Shown here: piece by piece, positions 1 to 4,939 of the stretch | How the letters are laid out: every line of letters begins with the position of its first letter | Numbering within the stretch: position 1 is the stretch's first letter | Assembly: GCA_018668095.1 (NCBI GenBank) | Contig: JABIQF010000149.1 | Location: forward strand, 1 to 8,337 | DNA length: 8,337 nt | Direction: 5' to 3' | Source of the DNA: Cellvibrionales bacterium | GTDB lineage: Bacteria > Pseudomonadota > Gammaproteobacteria > Pseudomonadales > UBA7434 | Program-made: the position numbers and the translations under genes | Notes under the pieces: model-generated | Told to the model about the DNA's origin: nothing | What the model saw: only the letters and a program-made list of their open reading frames with translations | The model's database searches: none

Positions 1-663
1 AACTCTCTAGGCGGCTGGGAAAACTCAACTAAATTCTCAGCGTGGTTAGCTAACGGTTCATTATCGGCTCGCCAAGTTATTGCCGCTCTCGTCGACTTTG
101 AACTACAACATGAACGCAGCGATTCAAGCTACTGGATATTCTTTGAATTACTGTGGCGCGAATATTTTTTCTGGTATGCCTTATTTTACCAAAAAGATTT
201 ATTTCGCTTTTCTGGCATTCATCAAAGACGCCCTTTGTGCAGCTTTTATCCCGATCGTTTTAAATGCTGGACCGATGCAAACACTCCCTACCCGCTTGTT
301 AATGCCTGTATGACACAGCTTAATGAAACGGGTTATATGTCTAACCGTGGTCGACAAATTGTCGCCAGTTGCTTTGTCAATGAGTTACAGCTTGATTGGC
401 GTTATGGGGCCGCTTATTTTGAAACGCAGCTAATTGATTATGACCCCGCTATTAATTGGGGAAACTGGCAGTATCTTGCCGGTGTGGGTGCAGACCCGCG
501 TAGCAATGATAACGGAGGACGGCATTTTGACTTAATCAAGCAACAGCAGCGTTTTGACCCCAAAGGTGAATACATTCAACAGTGGCTTGGCAGTGATGCT
601 AGCGTCCATATTAATGAATCTGTTATTGATCATATTGACGCCAATGGCTGGCCCATTGAATGA
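1..663 (+). CDS. DASH-type cryptochrome (CRY-DASH), C-terminal part; start lies outside the window
   Basis: The frame is open from base 1 and ends at TGA 661-663, giving 220 residues of the FAD-binding helical domain; the N-terminal antenna domain is upstream of the window. CRY-DASH proteins are FAD photoreceptors that repair cyclobutane dimers, mainly in single-stranded or loop DNA (family knowledge). Fragment residues 11-16 (TKFSAW) begin the FAD phosphate-binding region. ELLWREYF (49-56) matches the substrate-pocket helix, SNRGRQ (114-119) and GNWQYLAGVGADPR (154-167) are DASH signatures, and Asn152 and Trp156 match E. coli PhrB N378 and W382. Trp133 matches W359. The distal tryptophan position looks like Cys80, next to Phe and Tyr. 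The NTPYPLVNA variant of the usual GxTGxPxVDA resembles what I remember from Vibrio/Shewanella-type DASH proteins. The stop overlaps the next gene by four bases. Family assignment is sure; exact activity is inferred. Confidence 0.93.
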   Translation, partial: NSLGGWENSTKFSAWLANGSLSARQVIAALVDFELQHERSDSSYWIFFELLWREYFFWYALFYQKDLFRFSGIHQRRPLCSFYPDRFKCWTDANTPYPLVNACMTQLNETGYMSNRGRQIVASCFVNELQLDWRYGAAYFETQLIDYDPAINWGNWQYLAGVGADPRSNDNGGRHFDLIKQQQRFDPKGEYIQQWLGSDASVHINESVIDHIDANGWPIE

Positions 664-2123
664 TTGATATTGTTTGGCTTAAACGCGATTTACGGCTAAC
701 GGATCACCCCCCGTTAATGCAGGCAAGTCAGCAATCTAACGCGGTAGTACTGCTGTATATTATTGAGCCCAGTTTAATCAACGACCCACACTATGATATT
801 CGTCACTGGCGTTTTATTTGGCAGTCACTTCAAGATATACAGCAACAACTCAATACAGTTAACGCCAAACTTCATATCGCCTATGGCGAAGCCATGAATG
901 TGTTAGAGACTTTGCATTTAGAACATGGCATTGCATCAATTTATAGCCACCAAGAAGTTGGTATATCCCTTACCTATCAACGCGACATCGCTGTTATGCA
1001 ATGGACGCAAGAGCAGCATATTCACTGGCATGAATTTCAACAAGGCGCAGTGATTCGTGGTGCTAAAAATAGACGTGACTGGGACAAACGCTGGAAAACC
1101 GTTATGCGTGCTCCTTTGGCCAATACAGATCTCAATCAAACACAGTGGCATGCACTCACACTTAAACCGGACTTATCACCACCACAAACCTTAATTAAAG
1201 ACTGGCAAGTTATCGATGTTGAATTTCAACAAGGCGGCGCTAAAAAAGCGTGGGACACCTTAAACAACTTCCATGACAAACGCGGTATCGATTATTACTG
1301 GAATATCTCAAGCCCACTGAATAGCCGAAAATATTGCTCACGCTTATCGCCTTATTTGGCATGGGGAAACATCAGTCTACGAGAAATGTACCAAACCCTT
1401 TTGCTGCACTGGAAAAAACCTGGCTGGCGCAGAAGCCTTGTGGCACTTGCTTCACGCCTGCATTGGCATTGCCACTTTATGCAAAAGTTTGATAATGAAT
1501 CGGATATGGAATGGCGGCCCATCAATCGCGCCTATTATGACTTCCCCTACCATGATGAGGATTCAGCAGAATCTATTACACATTTAAAAGCATGGAAAGA
1601 AGGAAAAACGGGGTATCCGTTAATTGACGCCTCTATGCGCTGCTTACACAAAACGGGTTATATCAACTTTCGTTCACGCGCAATGTTAGTGAGCTTTTTA
1701 TGCCATCATTTATTAGTGGATTGGCGCTTAGGCGTTGAACACTTAGCAAAGTTATTTCTCGACTTTGAGCCGGGCATTCACTATCCGCAATTTCAAATGC
1801 AAGCAGGTGTTGTCGGCATTCACACTATTCGCATTTACAACCCGACTAAACAAGCAGAAGAAAAAGACCCCAATGCTGAATTTATTCAACAATGGTTACC
1901 CGAGTTAAAAGTGCTCCCCAATACATTGGCGCATCAGCCTTGGTTAATCACTCAAATGGAAGAACAAATGTTTGAATTTCAACTCGGCCGAGATTATCCA
2001 GAACCGATAGTCAAAATTGAAGAAACGGGCAAGAATGCCCGTGAACTTTTATGGGAATACAGAAACCGGCCTATGGTAAAAAAAGAAAGCCGGCGTATTT
2101 TAGGTCGCCACGTACGGCAATAG
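660..2123 (+). CDS. Cryptochrome/photolyase-family flavoprotein, atypical active site
   Basis: A complete 487-residue protein of normal class I photolyase length. Residues 1 to about 165 form the Rossmann antenna domain (VWLKRDLRLTDHPPL at 5-19), and about 200-487 form the helical FAD domain, with the KTGYPLIDASMR core (316-327) and RIYNPTKQ (391-398). Aligned by eye to E. coli PhrB, the flavin-facing Asn378 is His374, the proximal Trp382 is Phe378, Trp359 is kept as Trp355, the distal Trp306 is Ser302, Asn341 is Phe337, Trp384 is Met380, and Glu274/Arg278 of the substrate pocket are Arg266/His270, while Trp277 is kept as Trp269. I recall a bacterial subgroup with the same NFRxRAM and GIHYxQxQMQ pattern that is annotated only as photolyase; I know of no firm function for it. 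The start ATG overlaps the CRY-DASH stop, so the two are probably translationally coupled. It may repair a different lesion, act as a light sensor, or partner the CRY-DASH. Confidence 0.93.
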   Translation: MIDIVWLKRDLRLTDHPPLMQASQQSNAVVLLYIIEPSLINDPHYDIRHWRFIWQSLQDIQQQLNTVNAKLHIAYGEAMNVLETLHLEHGIASIYSHQEVGISLTYQRDIAVMQWTQEQHIHWHEFQQGAVIRGAKNRRDWDKRWKTVMRAPLANTDLNQTQWHALTLKPDLSPPQTLIKDWQVIDVEFQQGGAKKAWDTLNNFHDKRGIDYYWNISSPLNSRKYCSRLSPYLAWGNISLREMYQTLLLHWKKPGWRRSLVALASRLHWHCHFMQKFDNESDMEWRPINRAYYDFPYHDEDSAESITHLKAWKEGKTGYPLIDASMRCLHKTGYINFRSRAMLVSFLCHHLLVDWRLGVEHLAKLFLDFEPGIHYPQFQMQAGVVGIHTIRIYNPTKQAEEKDPNAEFIQQWLPELKVLPNTLAHQPWLITQMEEQMFEFQLGRDYPEPIVKIEETGKNARELLWEYRNRPMVKKESRRILGRHVRQ

Positions 2124-2132
2124 AAAGATAAT

Positions 2133-2147
2133 CGCTAAGCTTTAGCG
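2133..2147. terminator. Short hairpin between convergent genes
   Basis: CGCTAA (2133-2138) and TTAGCG (2142-2147) can pair across a 3-base spacer. The hairpin fills the 18-bp gap between the photolyase-family stop and the stop of the facing GH17 gene, and its right arm includes that GH17 stop codon. No T-run follows on either strand, so a terminator role is only a possibility. Confidence 0.25.
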
Positions 2148-3080
2148 CTGCGCATTATTACTCATAGCTAACTTAGGTGTTCTATCGGTTTTATATAAAC
2201 CCCAATGTTTTTCAGGCTCAAGTGGGTCACATGAACCTTTCCAATTTTCATCGAAGGCTTCAAAAAAGTAAATCAACACCTGCTCTTGCTCAGCCCAATC
2301 CATTAATTGCTGAAAGTACTGTTTTTGATAAACTTCATTGACTTTATCAACATCAATACCAAGGCCGTTTGACTTAGTCGCCCAGCCAGCTTCAGTGATA
2401 ACAATTTGAACATCGGGGTACGCTTCAGCCACAGCATTATAATTATCAATGGTGTAAGCCAAACCTTCCTGAATACTTTTATATTCCCATACTGGGTAAG
2501 TATGAATAGAAATAAAATCGATCTCTTCAACCAAAGGTCTTAACTTATCTAACCACGGCACATAGTTTTCACAAAAGGTTACTGGCTGACTAACGGCAGA
2601 TTTAAGCTGCTTTGCATATGCACATAAACTTTCAACGGGCACCATATGGTCAGTCCAACTCACCGAAGCCTCGTTGCCTATTGATACAGAACTGACAATA
2701 TTTGTATAAGCGTTAGTCAGCTTAATTAACTTAGTAATTTCTGCTTGATTATGCTCTTTATTTTCCTGCAATTGCTCTGCAGAATAATCAGCACCCCAAG
2801 GACATTCAGGATTACTCAGCTCAGCAGTAATATAAGCCCCTAACATCACATCAAAAGGCATGCATTCTTTATGAATAACATCCAATACCATCTCAGAATG
2901 CGCATCACTGGCATATAAGCGCAGTGACTGCCACTCGCCTTTTAAAATGAGTAAGTCTTGCTTAACTTCTTCGTACGAAGGCAGTGCATCCGTCTCAGGA
3001 CTTTGGCCGTCGCGATAACCTGAGTAACAAATGGCTTTCGCATAAGGAAGTGCTGCAGATGGTAAAGAATTATTATTCAT
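2142..3080 (-). CDS. GH17-family glycoside hydrolase (beta-1,3-glucanase-like), second gene of pair
   Basis: 312 residues with a GH17-type (beta/alpha)8 barrel. SIGNEAS (133-139) carries the probable acid/base Glu137, ITEAGWA (228-234) the probable nucleophile Glu230, and FDENWK (276-281) plus HWGLY (292-296) form the usual C-terminal aromatic and acidic motifs. The family cleaves or transfers beta-1,3-glucan chains such as laminarin (family knowledge). The barrel begins near residue 15, leaving only a short polar N-terminus with no hydrophobic signal segment, so the protein is predicted cytoplasmic. Compared with its neighbour it has an extra loop near residues 85-112, which may alter substrate range. 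It lies eight bases after the first GH17 gene, and the bases before ATG (ATTAAAAT) show no Shine-Dalgarno sequence, so it may be read by coupling or by A/U-rich initiation. Exact substrate and hydrolase versus transferase activity cannot be told. Confidence 0.88.
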   Translation of the reverse strand: MNNNSLPSAALPYAKAICYSGYRDGQSPETDALPSYEEVKQDLLILKGEWQSLRLYASDAHSEMVLDVIHKECMPFDVMLGAYITAELSNPECPWGADYSAEQLQENKEHNQAEITKLIKLTNAYTNIVSSVSIGNEASVSWTDHMVPVESLCAYAKQLKSAVSQPVTFCENYVPWLDKLRPLVEEIDFISIHTYPVWEYKSIQEGLAYTIDNYNAVAEAYPDVQIVITEAGWATKSNGLGIDVDKVNEVYQKQYFQQLMDWAEQEQVLIYFFEAFDENWKGSCDPLEPEKHWGLYKTDRTPKLAMSNNAQR

Positions 3081-3088
3081 ATTTTAAT

Positions 3089-3976
3089 TTACACGTATTT
3101 GAGTTTCTCGTCTTTATCCCACAACCCCCAATAGGCACCAACATCTCCTTCGGCACCTACCTTCCATGATTCATCAAACGAAGAGAAGTAAAAAATATCA
3201 ATCTCATCCGTTTGTGCCCAATGTTGGGTGTTAAGAAAGTAGCGAATAGCATTCTCTTGCGAAGGCACTGCACCGTAAAAGGTTTGGCCTTTGTTCGGCC
3301 AACCGGTTTCAGTAATAATAATCTTTTTGCCTGCCGCCACTTTCTCAGTTCTGCGATACATATCCTTCATGTATAGCAGTGAATATTCAATTGAGCAACC
3401 TTCCCAGAAAGGATAACAGTTAGCTAAAATGACATCACATATCTCAGTAATCGCTGGGCGATCTTCAAATTCATAATAAGCATCGACATAACCCACTGGA
3501 ATATCTGGCACAGCAGCTTTAACTCGACGAATATAATCAAGCAATTGTTCTTCCGTTAGATCATCACGGTACATCACTTCATTGCCTACCGCAGCAACAT
3601 CAACATAGCCATCTTGAGCTAGTTTAATCAGCGCTTCAATTTCTAATTCATTCTTTTCTAAGTCATCACCTAACCATGCACCGACCAGCGTCTTGAGGCC
3701 CTGCTGTCTAGCAACCATAGGGATTAACTCATTACCCTGTATGCATGAAAAAGAACGCACCCATTGCACATAAGGCTTAATAATCGTCATTCTGCGCTGT
3801 ACTTGCGCCAAACTTAGCTCATCACCGGGCTCCTGCCCTTCTTCGTAGGCGCTAAAGCCGATACCGTGCATACCCTTTTCTGGATTTGCTTTAAAATAGT
3901 CTTTCAATTGCCCTTCATTCTCTGGGGACACATTCATCCCTGACAGGGACAATATTTTGCCGTCTCTCTTAGACAT
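3089..3976 (-). CDS. GH17-family glycoside hydrolase (beta-1,3-glucanase-like), first gene of pair
   Basis: 295 residues, homologous to but well diverged from the next gene. AVGNEV (129-134) gives probable acid/base Glu133, ITETGWP (221-227) gives probable nucleophile Glu223, FDESWK (267-272) and YWGLW (282-286) complete the GH17 pattern. The barrel starts near residue 35 (KGMHGIGFSAYEEGQ). The N-terminus MSKRDGKILSLSG is polar and has no signal peptide or membrane helix, so the enzyme is predicted cytoplasmic, unlike most laminarinases, which are secreted. A likely role is trimming imported beta-1,3-gluco-oligosaccharides or remodelling an internal glucan; no transporter or regulator gene is present in the window to decide. 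An AAGG ribosome site lies about 11 bases before the chosen ATG; an ATG nine bases further upstream meets TGA after one codon and is not used as a start. The promoter should lie in the divergent region above position 3976. Confidence 0.89.
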   Translation of the reverse strand: MSKRDGKILSLSGMNVSPENEGQLKDYFKANPEKGMHGIGFSAYEEGQEPGDELSLAQVQRRMTIIKPYVQWVRSFSCIQGNELIPMVARQQGLKTLVGAWLGDDLEKNELEIEALIKLAQDGYVDVAAVGNEVMYRDDLTEEQLLDYIRRVKAAVPDIPVGYVDAYYEFEDRPAITEICDVILANCYPFWEGCSIEYSLLYMKDMYRRTEKVAAGKKIIITETGWPNKGQTFYGAVPSQENAIRYFLNTQHWAQTDEIDIFYFSSFDESWKVGAEGDVGAYWGLWDKDEKLKYV

Positions 3977-4018
3977 TCAATACATTACCTTGGTAAATTT
4001 CGATTGGTTTTTTCGGTT

Positions 4019-4042
4019 GTCTGCTTCCAATAAGAAGCAGAC
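4019..4042. repeat. Inverted repeat with perfect 9-bp arms
   Basis: GTCTGCTTC (4019-4027) and GAAGCAGAC (4034-4042) are exact reverse complements across a 6-base spacer (CAATAA). It lies 43-66 bases upstream of the first GH17 start. Only TTT follows on the plus strand, so it is a poor intrinsic terminator; an operator for the GH17 pair or a hairpin in its leader fits better. Confidence 0.6.
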
Positions 4043-4082
4043 TTTAGAATCTCAAACACGACAATTTCGTTAGAATATAGCA

Positions 4083-4098
4083 GCGCGTTTTCACGCGC
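4083..4098. repeat. Short GC-rich inverted repeat
   Basis: GCGCG (4083-4087) pairs with CGCGC (4094-4098) around TTTTCA. It is a small, stable, GC-only stem in an AT-rich region, about 110 bp from the GH17 start. Its function is unknown. Confidence 0.35.
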
Positions 4099-4257
4099 GA
4101 TGTTACGGGACAGCCTGTATACTTTCAACTGAGAGAATCACTTTTGAGGTGAGAGGCATGACTTCCATGTTGAATAGCTGAACCCCTAATATCACTTCGC
4201 AGGAAGCCACCGTCCCCATCTAAAACCTGCTTATAAAAGAGTCATATTTTAGCGTTC

Positions 4258-4292
4258 GCACCCAAAAAATCGCTAAAGCGCCATTTTGGTGC
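4258..4292. repeat. Long imperfect hairpin with alternative pairing
   Basis: GCACC-C-AAAA (4258-4267) pairs with TTTTGGTGC (4284-4292) with one bulged C, enclosing CGCTAAAGCG (4271-4280). The inner CGCTAAA (4271-4277) can instead pair with TTTAGCG at 4248-4254, so two structures would compete. No T-run follows. If transcribed it could be a switch-like element; otherwise it is a candidate protein-binding site upstream of the oad promoter. Confidence 0.45.
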
Positions 4293-4311
4293 ATATCTGC
4301 GCCCTACTATG

Positions 4312-4346
4312 AATAAAAACAGCCTTAGTCTCAATAAAAATAGCCT
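4312..4346. repeat. Direct repeat pair, 14 bp, 21-bp period
   Basis: AATAAAAACAGCCT (4312-4325) and AATAAAAATAGCCT (4333-4346) differ at one base and start 21 bp apart, that is two helical turns. They sit 52-86 bp upstream of the -10 box at 4398, where a dimeric activator might bind on one face of the helix. Confidence 0.5.
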
Positions 4347-4397
4347 CTTGGGGCATCTAATTTTATTTCTCACTATAAATTTATTACCACTGTCGCG

Positions 4398-4403
4398 TAT
4401 AAT
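4398..4403 (+). promoter_or_regulatory. Probable sigma70 -10 box for oadGAB
   Basis: A consensus TATAAT sits in GCGTATAATGCGCC, with a GC-rich discriminator of the kind seen at growth-rate-controlled promoters. No good TTGACA match lies 15-19 bp upstream (best is TATAAA at 4374-4379), which suggests activator dependence. A start near 4410 would give a leader of about 155 bases, including an imperfect hairpin at 4421-4439. Confidence 0.5.
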
Positions 4404-4565
4404 GCGCCGCTGAATTGACGGCCCAGCTTGATGCTTGGCTTGTCTGGCACTAATGCTATGAATAATGGATAGTCAATAAACACTACCGTAACGCTAAACA
4501 TAAGCATAATGTTAGGTATAACCGTATATCATAGCTGTGACCGCAACCCTAAATAGGATCAAACA

Positions 4566-4808
4566 ATGCAAAACCAATTAATACAGCAGGGCGTTGAATT
4601 AATGCTCTTTGGCATGGGTACTGTGTTGACGTTTTTAGTGTTATTGATTATTGCTACAACGACTATGTCTGCCTTGCTGCAACGGTTTGCTAAACCTGAG
4701 CCAACAGCATCGGCAGTGCCCGCCGCTAAGGCTTCTAATAATGATGAGCATTTGATTGCGGTAATAAGCGCCGCTATTCATAAATACCGCTCCCGCCATA
4801 AAAAATAG
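4566..4808 (+). CDS. oadG: Oxaloacetate decarboxylase Na+ pump, gamma subunit OadG
   Basis: 80 residues, the usual size of this small subunit. One membrane helix spans about residues 11-36 (ELMLFGMGTVLTFLVLLII), followed by an Ala/Pro-rich linker (43-56) and a soluble tail ending HKYRSRHKK. OadG anchors and stabilises the OadA-OadB complex in the inner membrane, with its C-terminal tail contacting the association region of OadA (established for Klebsiella and Vibrio enzymes). DEHLIAVISAAIHKYR (60-75) fits the family C-terminal motif. AGGA at 4555-4558 lies seven bases before ATG and supports the start. It is the first gene of the oadGAB operon, 131 bases ahead of the preferred oadA start. The identity is firm because of both sequence and neighbours. 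Confidence 0.93.
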   Translation: MQNQLIQQGVELMLFGMGTVLTFLVLLIIATTTMSALLQRFAKPEPTASAVPAAKASNNDEHLIAVISAAIHKYRSRHKK

Positions 4809-4835
4809 ATCCTAAAAGGCCATAACGAATTTATA

Positions 4836-4877
4836 TAGCTTCTAACTTTTAGCTTCTAACTTTTAGCTTTTAAGCTA
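4836..4877. repeat. Tandem 14-bp repeats plus inverted repeat between oadG and oadA
   Basis: AGCTTCTAACTTTT occurs twice head to tail (4837-4850, 4851-4864) and is followed by a degenerate third copy starting AGCTTTTAAG (4865). The last part, TAGCTT-TT-AAGCTA (4864-4877), is an inverted repeat. The block is non-coding in the preferred reading, since oadA most likely starts at 4940. It may influence message stability or the ratio of OadG to OadA, or be a simple replication-slippage product. Confidence 0.6.
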
Positions 4878-4939
4878 GATAGCGCTTAGTAATGTTTAAA
4901 GACGATATAACCACATTGACACAACTACAAGGTTCGACC

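Larger units (their letters stand above)
3977..4565. other. 589-bp divergent intergenic region between the GH17 pair and oadG
   Basis: I see no convincing gene here; the longest ATG-started frames I found are a few codons. It must contain the promoter of the GH17 pair (minus strand) and that of oadGAB (plus strand). It is rich in potential structure: inverted repeats at 4019-4042, 4083-4098, 4138-4152 and 4258-4292, a direct-repeat pair at 4312-4346, and a -10 box at 4398-4403. The stretch 4120-4250 also has CTTCC (4162-4166) able to pair with GGAAG (4202-4206). It could encode a small RNA or structured leader, but I recognise no known RNA family. Confidence 0.6.

Noticed and set aside
80..313. 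77-codon plus-strand frame at the left edge
   Set aside because: It is out of frame with the CRY-DASH coding sequence that is open from base 1 and carries conserved family motifs.
1..663. Pseudogene reading of the CRY-DASH fragment
   Set aside because: The frame is intact to its natural C-terminus with conserved motifs throughout; the missing N-terminus is explained by the window edge.
936..1151. 71-codon minus-strand frame inside the photolyase-family gene
   Set aside because: No ribosome site or recognisable motif; the plus-strand protein in the same place is clearly real.
3977..4565. Insertion sequence remnant in the long intergenic region
   Set aside because: No transposase fragments, terminal inverted repeats at suitable distances or target duplications could be found.
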